Positions 32,984-39,540 of a DNA stretch of 39,540 nucleotides are shown piece by piece (the first letter of the stretch is position 1; the number at the start of each line of letters is the position of its first letter). Source of the DNA: CAYUPI01 sp964446585 (GTDB taxonomy: Bacteria > Verrucomicrobiota > Verrucomicrobiia > Limisphaerales > UBA8199). The stretch is from positions 1 through 39,540 of the forward strand of contig CAYUPI010000050.1 of assembly GCA_964446585.1 (NCBI GenBank), in the 5' to 3' direction. A program made the position numbers and the translations under genes. Under the pieces are notes generated by a model. That model had not been told where the DNA came from. It did no database searches and was given only the letters and a program-made list of their open reading frames with translations.

Positions 32984-34444
32984 CTAATCAGGGTTTTTCG
33001 CTGTGAACACTTGCTCATCGAGCGCGCGACGGCGGATGTCGCCGTATGGTTCCGGCACGATGAGCCGAAACGTGCAGCCGGTACTTGTGGTGACTGCTAG
33101 TTCCAGTCTTGCGCCGAGGGTTTGAGCCAATTGTTTGCTGATGGCCAGTCCGATTCCGCCGCCGCCGGCTTTCCCGGAGGTGCAAGGCATGAACAGTCGC
33201 GATTCCATGCCGGGTGGCAGACCGCCGCCTTGGTCGCGGACCTCGAAGTGGACGGCACCGGCATCACCCGTCACGTGCAATTCCACGCTCCCGCCTGGCG
33301 CTGTCGCTTCAATTCCGTTTTGCACCAGGTTTTCCAAAATCAACAAAATGAGATCGGCATCACGGTTCGACAACGTCCGGTCGTTTAGTACCTCGGCTTC
33401 AAAACGAACGCCAGTCGAGTCCGCGAGAGCTTTTGCCCTCTGCGCGAGCAGCCCGATCAGTTCTCTGACCGAGATCTCATATTCCGCGCCCGTTTGTTGT
33501 TCCTGCAGTACACGCACCACACGGTTGATTAGTTCCTCCATGCGCTGCGTAGTGCTCACGGCCGTTTGCCAATCTGTATCGGAGCCGTTGCCGTTTTCAG
33601 TGTTGCGCGCGTGAACGAAATTGCGCAGTCCGGTCAGTGGATTTTTCAGCCCGTGAATCAAATGAGAAACCACCGCCCCCACCGCAGAAGTCCGTGCCGC
33701 AAGCGCGAGCTCGCGGTTTGCACGCAGAAGGTTGCTCGTGCGCTCGGCCAGTCTCTGGTTGGCGCTCTGCACGTGCCGCAGGGCGAGACCGAGGCCGGCC
33801 GTCAAAATGCCCGCACCAACGATGAAAGCGGCTAGAAACTTCACCGCCAGACTCCGATCGAGTCCGGCGTATTGACGGGCAATGCTGCCGCCGTCCATGA
33901 GAAACTCGATGACTCCGGCCAGATGCTGTTGATCATCCGTGCGCAATGGCACCTCTACAAACAGAAGCGCCGCCGTCGGACTGTTCGTTTCGGCCAGCAA
34001 ATCCTGTTCCTGCATCCGTGCTTTGGCGGAAAAATGGCTGACCGGCTGGAGATGCTGCAGCCGGGCCAAATCCTGGGCCGACAGCGGCGTTTCGGTAATA
34101 TAAGCTGGAAACGCATTGACAAACTTTCCGTCCGCAGAATACAGCCGAACACCCAGCACGTTGCGTAGACGGGAAACCTTGAGAGCAATCTGAAATTGCT
34201 CGCCGGGATCAGTCAGCGAGGCAAGGGTCTCGTCGCTGGCCCTGTCGTCCAGATGTTGCATCAACGTGACAGCCTCCAGAATTTCTCCGTCACGCTGGAC
34301 AATTTGCGAGTGGATGCGCTGGCGCAAATCGAGGGCAGACCACGCCAGCGTCCCCCCGAGCACGGCCAGCGCTAGCGCGGTGGCGATTAAGGGCGCCCAA
34401 CGTGAGCGCCGGATTGGGTGCTCCCTCTGAGTCACAGTGCTCAT
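32984..34444 (-). CDS. membrane sensor histidine kinase
   Basis: About 486 residues from the ATG at 34444; a TTG at 34462 is less likely. Numbers count from that ATG. TM1 is ~18-38, an extracytoplasmic sensor domain ~39-200 and TM2 ~202-223. A short coil leads to the dimerisation helix with phospho-His264 (VSHLIHGLKNPLTGLRNF). The ATPase core has the N box ENLVQNGIEA (~371-380), D404 in VRDQGGGLPPG and the G box GGGGIGLAISKQL. All parts needed for kinase activity are present. No PAS or HAMP domain is recognised. It lies 48 bases after the outer-membrane gene and immediately before the propeller gene. The partner is most likely the NtrC-type regulator at 36419-37831. Confidence 0.93.
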   Translation of the reverse strand: MSTVTQREHPIRRSRWAPLIATALALAVLGGTLAWSALDLRQRIHSQIVQRDGEILEAVTLMQHLDDRASDETLASLTDPGEQFQIALKVSRLRNVLGVRLYSADGKFVNAFPAYITETPLSAQDLARLQHLQPVSHFSAKARMQEQDLLAETNSPTAALLFVEVPLRTDDQQHLAGVIEFLMDGGSIARQYAGLDRSLAVKFLAAFIVGAGILTAGLGLALRHVQSANQRLAERTSNLLRANRELALAARTSAVGAVVSHLIHGLKNPLTGLRNFVHARNTENGNGSDTDWQTAVSTTQRMEELINRVVRVLQEQQTGAEYEISVRELIGLLAQRAKALADSTGVRFEAEVLNDRTLSNRDADLILLILENLVQNGIEATAPGGSVELHVTGDAGAVHFEVRDQGGGLPPGMESRLFMPCTSGKAGGGGIGLAISKQLAQTLGARLELAVTTSTGCTFRLIVPEPYGDIRRRALDEQVFTAKNPD

Positions 34445-34510
34445 GGCGTGGTTTTGTTCCAATTAGACGTGTTGCGCTGCAAAATGTTACCGACCGTTTA
34501 ACCCATTACT

Positions 34511-35740
34511 TCAGAATTCATAGCGCAGGCCTGCGGATACCGTGGTTCCCTTGTAGTCGCCGGCGTCGCCGGCTTCGTTGGAAATTGCCTGCTGATATTC
34601 CAATTTCGCGAAGGTCTTCAGGCCCTTGTACAGGCGGCGCTCCGCCTCGAGGGTTAAATTCACCAGTTCTCGGTACAGGGTTTGCCCGTTCAGGATTCCG
34701 GTTCCCTGGACTGGGTAATCCTCGAAAGCCAATTGAGCACTCCCTTTGATTTCCCAGTCGGCGGTTTGCCATCGGAGATCCATCACGACCTGATACTGGT
34801 AGTAATTGAAGTAGCCAGCACCATTGTCGTCCCGGTAAGAAAAAATGAAACGAGTGCCAGATTGCCAGTTCCGGTGCGCATCCCAAAACCGATGCCAGGC
34901 AAGTTCAGCCCGGTGTTGCCAGATCACCAGGCGTTTGGATAGCGGACGGCCAAACGCATCCAAGGCCACCCATTCGTCGTGGGGTTGATACGACGCTCCG
35001 TAACGCCAGGAGACTTCTGTCCGCTCGCCGAACTCGCATTCCACAGACAGGACTGGTCCGATGTCCCAATAGTTGTCCAATGGACTGTTAAGATACCAGC
35101 GCGTGACCGGCATTTCCAATTTCAGCCGTAGCCGGTCGGTCAGGCTTTTACGAACCCACGGCTTTGCCGTGATTGCGTAACCTTTCACTAGCGCAGTGGC
35201 CGGCACGCCCTGACTCGTCTTGATATCGAGCACACGATTTTCAAACAGGCCGCGTGCCTCCAGGCCGGTTTGCCATCCGTCCGGCAAGTCGCGTTGTATC
35301 CGGAGGCTGGAAATGAACAAGTCTTCCCCGCTCGTGCCCACGTCACGCCAGTAACGGATATCATCGCCCACTATCGAAGCCACAATCTGCCAGCCGTCTA
35401 ACGGCACTCGCACGACAACTGCATTCAAGCCGTTGATGAAAAACCCGCTCCCCTGAGGATTAAGCGCGCTTAAGAGCACGTTGTCCTTGTAACCTACCCC
35501 GGACTCGAGGCTGGTCTGCTCGTCCCACAGCATGGATTCCGTCCAGAGCGACGTGACTTCCGGAATCAAATTCGTTTCTGACAGGGTGGGTTCGGCTCCA
35601 CGACCCTGAAGCGTGAACAGGCAAGAGCATAAGCTGATGACACCGCAGTGCCGTAAACTTCGCCGGAAAAAGGCGCAAACAGCCTGGCAACCCGCAAGGG
35701 TCGCCAGGCTGGGACAACACTCAACTGCTTCGTTGGACAA
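34511..35740 (-). CDS. outer-membrane beta-barrel protein
   Basis: A 409-residue protein. No ATG fits; the TTG at 35740 is taken as start, 15 bases after the preceding stop. A long Cys-containing N-terminus (about 48 residues, including VISLCSCLFTLQGRGAE) looks like an export signal. The rest is strand-rich with alternating aromatic residues: WQTGLEARGLFENRV, LRLKLEMPVTRWYLN, WYRYGAS-like and FNYYQYQVVMDLRWQ. The C-terminus LRYEF ends in Phe, the outer-membrane signature. No family is recognised. It is the second gene of the predicted sigma-54 unit, so it is likely an output induced by the two-component system. Confidence 0.78.
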   Translation of the reverse strand: MSNEAVECCPSLATLAGCQAVCAFFRRSLRHCGVISLCSCLFTLQGRGAEPTLSETNLIPEVTSLWTESMLWDEQTSLESGVGYKDNVLLSALNPQGSGFFINGLNAVVVRVPLDGWQIVASIVGDDIRYWRDVGTSGEDLFISSLRIQRDLPDGWQTGLEARGLFENRVLDIKTSQGVPATALVKGYAITAKPWVRKSLTDRLRLKLEMPVTRWYLNSPLDNYWDIGPVLSVECEFGERTEVSWRYGASYQPHDEWVALDAFGRPLSKRLVIWQHRAELAWHRFWDAHRNWQSGTRFIFSYRDDNGAGYFNYYQYQVVMDLRWQTADWEIKGSAQLAFEDYPVQGTGILNGQTLYRELVNLTLEAERRLYKGLKTFAKLEYQQAISNEAGDAGDYKGTTVSAGLRYEF

Positions 35741-35755
35741 GTAATTTGCGGGCGC

Positions 35756-36208
35756 TCAGTGACCTCGATGATGACCAATGCCACCTTCAGTGGCCGCGTC
35801 ATGTGCCGCGTCAATGATCCGCAAAAATTCCTGGTGACTGATTTTGCCGCGCAACGCCGCCAGATCAACCTTCAGCTCGGCGCGGAAGGTTTTAAGCGCC
35901 TCCAGAAAGGCCTGGCGGTTCGCCTGGAGTAACGCCCGGATTCTTTCGCGCTCCTCGGGCGTGGCCGCCTTCTTGAGTTTAATGAGCAAAAGCCTCTGTT
36001 CCGCCAGGTATTTGTCACGTGTTTGATCGAAACTTACGATCAAGGTTTTGATGTTGTCGGGCGCGCCGCGCAGATCCCGATAGAGGTCTTTGTCATCATG
36101 AGGAACCACGACGGGGTTCGTCGTGCCGGCTTGAGCCCAGGCGGTGCGCGGTCCGCAAAGGCTCGCGAGGGTGACTCCGGACAGAATTAAGCATCGAAAT
36201 ACTTTCAT
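35756..36208 (-). CDS. small secreted helical protein with His-rich C-terminus
   Basis: About 150 residues from the ATG at 36208 (MKVFRCLILSGVTLASLCG...AWAQ, a signal peptide). The frame is open to 36268, but that longer start would lie upstream of the expected transcription start of the sigma-54 promoter. The mature part is nearly all charged amphipathic helix: DQTRDKYLAEQRLLLIKLKK, EERERIRALLQANRQAFLEALK, with the look of Spy/CpxP/ZraP-type periplasmic helical proteins though the LTxxQ motif is absent. The last residues HDAATEGGIGHHRGH could bind metal ions. It is the first gene after the sigma-54 promoter and a natural candidate for a periplasmic sensor partner of the kinase, by inference. 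Confidence 0.75.
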   Translation of the reverse strand: MKVFRCLILSGVTLASLCGPRTAWAQAGTTNPVVVPHDDKDLYRDLRGAPDNIKTLIVSFDQTRDKYLAEQRLLLIKLKKAATPEERERIRALLQANRQAFLEALKTFRAELKVDLAALRGKISHQEFLRIIDAAHDAATEGGIGHHRGH

Positions 36209-36270
36209 AATTTCGTAAGTTTTGTTTTTTCTCGGAACCAGCTTCGGCTGGTTGCTTATGAACTTCATTT

Positions 36271-36286
36271 AGCAACGGTCGTGCCA
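36271..36286 (-). promoter_or_regulatory. sigma-54 (-24/-12) promoter
   Basis: On the minus strand: TGGCACGACCGTTGCT, matching the consensus TGGCAC(G)-N4-TTGC(A/T) with the invariant GG and GC at correct spacing. The expected transcription start is about 36260, giving a leader of about 50 bases before the ATG at 36208. It lies directly downstream of an NtrC-type activator gene. Confidence 0.88.
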
Positions 36287-36369
36287 CGCATCGCAAACTG
36301 AGAAAACCATTGAAAACATTGGGTATTTATCAGGCTTGCCTTGAACCAGCCCGTTTTTGCTTTCGTGAC

Positions 36370-36387
36370 TTGGGTGAATTCACCCAA
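36370..36387. promoter_or_regulatory. primary activator-site palindrome upstream of the sigma-54 promoter
   Basis: TTGGGTGAATTCACCCAA is an 18-bp perfect palindrome centred about 100 bases upstream of the -24/-12 elements, the normal position of an enhancer site for a sigma-54 activator dimer. It lies between the regulator stop (36419) and the promoter. Confidence 0.8.
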
Positions 36388-36411
36388 CTATGCCGTCGTT
36401 CCATTGAAAAT

Positions 36412-36429
36412 TTGGGTGCTATTTCCCAG
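36412..36429. promoter_or_regulatory. secondary activator half-site, 42 bp from the palindrome
   Basis: TTGGGTGCTATTTCCCAG matches 12 of 18 positions of the primary palindrome, including the complete left half TTGGGTG and the CCCA of the right half. The start-to-start distance is exactly 42 bp, four helical turns, so two dimers would bind on the same face of the DNA. It overlaps the 3' end of the regulator gene. Confidence 0.6.
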
Positions 36430-37831
36430 CGGCGGAATCCGACTTAGGACCGCCGAGCCGGTATCGCAAGAAATCCCGCGATACTCCCAGCAATCGCGCC
36501 GCCGCCGAAACATTATTGCCCGTCTGCTTTAGAGCCCGGCCGATCAGCACCGCTATCGCATCGTCGAGGAGAAAGCCCTCTGGCGGAAAACGAAATTCTG
36601 GATTCAACCACTCTGTATGCGCGACCGACTTGTTCGGATCAATCGGCGTTTGCAATTGTTCGAGGCTCAATTCCGTGGCGCTTTCAAACACGATTGCGCG
36701 TTCCAGTTCGTGGGCCAATTCGCGGACGTTGCCCGGCCATTGGTACGTCATTAGCCGCTGCCGGCCGCTGGCCGTGAGACGCTTGACAGGCACGCGGTGT
36801 CGTTGACACAGATCTTCCAGCAACGAATCCGCCAATTTCGCAACGTCCTCACCTCGTTCCCGCAAAGGTGGAATCTCAACGCGATACAGATCAAGCCGGT
36901 GAAACAAATCTTCGCGAAATTCTCCGCTCGCGACCAACTCCTTTAAATCTCTGCTTGTAGCCGCAATCGCTCGCGTGTCCACCGTCAATTCGCGCGTACC
37001 CCCTAGACGCCGGAAGCGGTTTTCCTCGATCACCTTGAGGAGTTTCGCTTGAAGTGCCAGCGAAAGACTGGGTAATTCATCCAGGAACAAAGTGCCGCCG
37101 CTGGCCGCCTCGAAGAGGCCGATCCGTGCCGTCCGCGCGTCCGTGAACGCTCCCCGTTCATGTCCGAACAACTCCGATTCCGCGAGCGATGCGGGCAGCG
37201 CCGAACAGTTCACTTCGACGAAGGGCTGCGTCGCACGCGGCCCGCGTTGGTGCAACCATCGCGCAAGGGTCGTCTTACCCGTGCCTGTTTCGCCCTGGAT
37301 CAGCACCGGAGGCAGTTGTGTTCGCATGCCCGCGTCGGCATCCAGTATTTTCGTCAACTGCGCTTCTACGCCCGCCAGCGCATGGCCGAAAAAGAAGACC
37401 GATGCCGCCTGTGCCGTGTCGGCCCGACGCCTTTCATCCAATCGAGCGCTGTTGCGTGTCCGTTGTGCTCGCGCAATGACCAGTGGCATTTCGCCAATAT
37501 CGAAAGGCTTGACCAGGTAATCGGTCGCACCCAGGCGCATCGCCTCGACCGCGCTGGATACACCGCCATTCGCGGTCATCACAATTATTGCCGTCGCCGG
37601 TGCAAAGACCTTTTCTCGCAACAGGTCAGTCCCCGTTCCGTCCGGCAAATTCACATCCAACAGGACGAAGTCAAATTGCTCTTCGCGCAACCGTTCGCGG
37701 GCGGCGGCAACGCAATCCGCCGCGGTGACATCGGCCTCGAACCGCTCCAGGTTCGCCACCAGTTGCCGCCGCAACAACGGTTCGTCGTCCACAACCAGTA
37801 TGGTGAGTGCTTTCAGATCGGCCGTGCGCAT
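36419..37831 (-). CDS. NtrC-type sigma-54-dependent response regulator
   Basis: A 470-residue activator. The receiver domain spans ~10-125, with Asp59 in LLDVNLPDG as phospho-acceptor and Lys108 in LVKPF. The AAA+ domain spans ~145-385: Walker A GETGTGKTT (~180-188), the sigma-54 contact loop GAFTDA (~227-232, a variant of GAFTGA that keeps the Thr), Walker B GGTLFLDEL and the arginine-finger region FREDLFHRL. The C-terminal Fis-type helix-turn-helix is NNVSAAARLLGVSRDFLRYRL. All residues for activation are present. It is transcribed toward the sigma-54 promoter and operon at 36286-30839, which it probably controls together with the kinase at 32984-34444. Confidence 0.95.
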   Translation of the reverse strand: MRTADLKALTILVVDDEPLLRRQLVANLERFEADVTAADCVAAARERLREEQFDFVLLDVNLPDGTGTDLLREKVFAPATAIIVMTANGGVSSAVEAMRLGATDYLVKPFDIGEMPLVIARAQRTRNSARLDERRRADTAQAASVFFFGHALAGVEAQLTKILDADAGMRTQLPPVLIQGETGTGKTTLARWLHQRGPRATQPFVEVNCSALPASLAESELFGHERGAFTDARTARIGLFEAASGGTLFLDELPSLSLALQAKLLKVIEENRFRRLGGTRELTVDTRAIAATSRDLKELVASGEFREDLFHRLDLYRVEIPPLRERGEDVAKLADSLLEDLCQRHRVPVKRLTASGRQRLMTYQWPGNVRELAHELERAIVFESATELSLEQLQTPIDPNKSVAHTEWLNPEFRFPPEGFLLDDAIAVLIGRALKQTGNNVSAAARLLGVSRDFLRYRLGGPKSDSAAGK

Positions 37832-37982
37832 GTTCGTGGAGATTCAAGCACTGCACATCATCTTGGTGAGCAAACGAATGGTTGTGAAGCCTGAAATCCC
37901 CGTTGGCCCAATTATCGCCTGGCTCCATCCAGGACTCGCAAGTTGTCCCGTTCGTGAAACTATGGGATGTTGGTCCTGCAAC

Positions 37983-38603
37983 ATGCCGGCTAAAGTCAAA
38001 ATCTGTGGCATAACCAATCTTCCCGACGCATCGGCCGCGGCCGAGGCCGGCGCCGATGCGCTCGGGTTCGTGTTCTGGGAAGATAGTCCGCGTCGAGTTG
38101 CCGTCGAGGAGGCGGCCGCCATTATCCGCAAACTGCCACCTTTTGTTATGAAGGTCGGCGTGTTCGTCGACGCCCCCGAAGACCTGGTTTATCGCGCCAT
38201 CGGTGAATGCGGCCTGAATCTGCTGCAATTCCACGGCGACGAGACGCCGGACTATTGCCTGCAATTTGGTTTGATGAGCATGAAGGCATTTCGGATTCGC
38301 GATGTGGAGTCCTTGCGCTCGCTCCCAGCCTATCGGACGGACGCCTGGCTGCTCGATGCGTACTCTCCGGACAAACGCGGAGGAACCGGCGAGACATTCA
38401 ACTGGGACCTGGCCGTCCAGGCGCGGGAACTGGGTCGCATGATATTTCTGGCCGGGGGACTAGCACCCGAGAATGTGGGTGAGGCTATTCGGCAAGTCAA
38501 ACCGTACGGCGTGGACGTCTCGAGCGGCGTCGAAGCGTCGCCGGGAAAAAAAGATTCGGTCAAAGTGAGGGCGTTTATTCAAGCCGTTCGTGACGCCGGT
38601 TGA
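37983..38603 (+). CDS. trpF: phosphoribosylanthranilate isomerase
   Basis: A 206-residue TIM barrel that isomerises N-(5-phosphoribosyl)anthranilate in tryptophan synthesis. It starts VKICGITNLPDASAAAEAGA with the catalytic Cys in KICG; ALGFVFWEDSPRRV follows. Then come VGVFVDAP, LNLLQFHGDET, LLDAYSPDKRGGTGETFNW with the catalytic Asp, FLAGGLAPENVGEAI and GVDVSSGVEASPGKKD, which closes the phosphate site. I take the ATG at 37983; an in-frame ATG at 37962 adds seven poorly conserved residues, and the frame further upstream overlaps the divergent regulator. No other trp gene is nearby, so tryptophan genes seem scattered here. Confidence 0.96.
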   Translation: MPAKVKICGITNLPDASAAAEAGADALGFVFWEDSPRRVAVEEAAAIIRKLPPFVMKVGVFVDAPEDLVYRAIGECGLNLLQFHGDETPDYCLQFGLMSMKAFRIRDVESLRSLPAYRTDAWLLDAYSPDKRGGTGETFNWDLAVQARELGRMIFLAGGLAPENVGEAIRQVKPYGVDVSSGVEASPGKKDSVKVRAFIQAVRDAG

Positions 38604-38716
38604 AATCACCGAGCGGAAGGGGCGCCAATGCTCACCGGGTGTGAGTTGCAGCCCTGGGAGCAGAGGCGTTCATCATCCATCGCCGCCTGCGATTGCCCGA
38701 ACTCACTCTTTGCGAG

Positions 38717-39540
38717 TCAAATCTCGAAGACAGTGATCTCTGGCCGGCAATTGAAGCGAATCGGCACGGGAAACCAGCCGATGCCCGCGCTGACGTAAAG
38801 CGGGCCTGAAGCCGTAGCAAACATTCCCAGATCGTATCGTCCTACGCCGAAAGGCACGAACAGTGGACCATAAAGCGGAAGGCGCACCTGGCCGCCATGG
38901 GAATGGCCAGCAAGTATCAGGTCGTATTGCGTTCCTCCCAAATTCTCGATCCAGGCAGGATAGTGCATCAGAAAAATGTTCCGAGTCGCCGCGTTCGGCC
39001 GGATCGGTCGTGTCTTGGAATTAAGGCAGGCAGCGCCAAGGAGCGAAAATTTGCCGTCCGCTGTCACCTGCTGTCGCTCTACCAACCAGCCGCCGCCCGT
39101 CTTCGCGAAGCACTCCGCGATACGATCGAAGGGTGCTTTGCTCCAATAATCGTGGTTGCCCGGAACACCATATACTGGCGACTTAATTTGGGCGAAAATT
39201 TCCAATGCTTCTGAGAGGTAACGAGTCTGCTCGATTAGATCCCCGGTGAAACAAACAAATTCCGGCGAGAGAGAGTTAATCTTCCGCACCACGGATTCCA
39301 GATAGGCTTTGTCGCCCTTGTGATGCACGTCCGTGAAGTGGATGAATCGATGCGCGGGCTTATTTCGACTGAGCCGAATTCTCCGAACCTTGACCCAAGT
39401 CGGTTCCAGCCACTTGGCGTCCGCCACTGCCAGAAGCGGGCTGCAAAGCGCCGCCGCGAGGAGGAAATGGCGCCGGCTGAGCCTGCGGGTAGCGTCAAGA
39501 GTTCTGTGTAAAAGCTGAGAGCGGGTGACGGGACCAATGG
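38717..39540 (-). CDS. Tat-exported metallophosphoesterase (5' end outside the window)
   Basis: A calcineurin-like phosphoesterase, cut at its start by the window edge. Core motifs: FIHFTDVHHKGD (metal site D, H), FTGDLIEQTR (GD), GVPGNHDYW (GNHD), and near the end LAGHSHGGQV (GHxHGGQ). It is related to the YkuE/YaeI-type group that hydrolyses phosphodiesters or lipid phosphates. A GTG at 39427 could open a 236-residue form, but the frame stays open upstream and encodes ATRRLSRRHFLLAAALC, a twin-arginine signal peptide, so the real start lies further upstream, beyond 39540. The product is expected in the periplasm or at the membrane outer face. The gene converges with trpF. Confidence 0.9.
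   Translation of the reverse strand, partial: IGPVTRSQLLHRTLDATRRLSRRHFLLAAALCSPLLAVADAKWLEPTWVKVRRIRLSRNKPAHRFIHFTDVHHKGDKAYLESVVRKINSLSPEFVCFTGDLIEQTRYLSEALEIFAQIKSPVYGVPGNHDYWSKAPFDRIAECFAKTGGGWLVERQQVTADGKFSLLGAACLNSKTRPIRPNAATRNIFLMHYPAWIENLGGTQYDLILAGHSHGGQVRLPLYGPLFVPFGVGRYDLGMFATASGPLYVSAGIGWFPVPIRFNCRPEITVFEI

Noticed and set aside
36319..36325. A third TTGGGT half-site between the palindrome and the sigma-54 promoter
   Set aside because: Only the six-base left half matches, with no right half, and spacing is not helical; probably chance.
37725..37982. N-terminal extension of the trpF frame to 37725
   Set aside because: It overlaps the divergent regulator gene and its residues do not resemble TrpF, which starts at the KICG strand.

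Overview
The window reads like a chromosomal segment of a Verrucomicrobiota bacterium, probably near the Pedosphaera/Limisphaera group. This is inferred from protein style only, not from a marker gene. The clues are giant right-handed beta-helix surface proteins with Ca-binding-like DSDGDGMxNYEEW tails or F(F/Y)RL...P ends, a pseudopilin with an H-X9-DG motif, a planctomycete/verrucomicrobial-type cytochrome, Tat-exported Gfo/Idh/MocA and TIM-barrel proteins, and a moderately high GC content. Almost all of the window is ordinary chromosome. There is no phage, IS transposase, rRNA or CRISPR array.

Layout. 1-730: a small AbrB/PIN toxin-antitoxin pair. 770-3377 (minus): prmC, murA and a small membrane-anchored protein. 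3586-4557: a PocR-domain AraC regulator whose start region is duplicated in tandem. 4595-9104 (minus): a dihydroorotate dehydrogenase-like protein, a large ADP-forming acyl-CoA synthetase fused to a GNAT domain, and a stand-alone CheY-like receiver. 9271-18989 (minus): four collinear genes for secreted beta-helix proteins holding seven helix modules, plus Ig-like and PKD-like linkers. 19152-20359: a second, truncated copy of the acyl-CoA synthetase 5' end and an almost identical second receiver. The beta-helix cluster is therefore bracketed by about 1.2-kb direct repeats. 20480-24261 (minus): glgC, a Tat-exported TIM-barrel isomerase-like protein and a Tat-exported Gfo/Idh/MocA oxidoreductase. 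24437-24817: a cupin. 24826-25740 (minus): a pseudopilin directly behind a tRNA-Tyr gene. 26079-27419: ffh. 28119-30735: a cytochrome / outer-membrane porin / cytochrome trio. 30839-37831 (minus): a sigma-54-linked two-component locus. 37983-38603: trpF. 38717-39540: a Tat-exported metallophosphoesterase cut by the window edge.

The most noteworthy region is 30839-37831. An NtrC-type activator gene is followed, on the same strand, by an 18-bp perfect palindrome, a second weaker copy exactly 42 bp away and a near-consensus -24/-12 sigma-54 promoter. Then come genes for a small secreted helical protein with a His-rich tail, an outer-membrane barrel, the partner-type histidine kinase and a secreted beta-propeller. 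The layout resembles an envelope-stress or metal-sensing circuit of ZraPSR type, but with an outer-membrane barrel and a propeller as outputs. That functional reading is inference. The second noteworthy region is the repeat-flanked beta-helix cluster.
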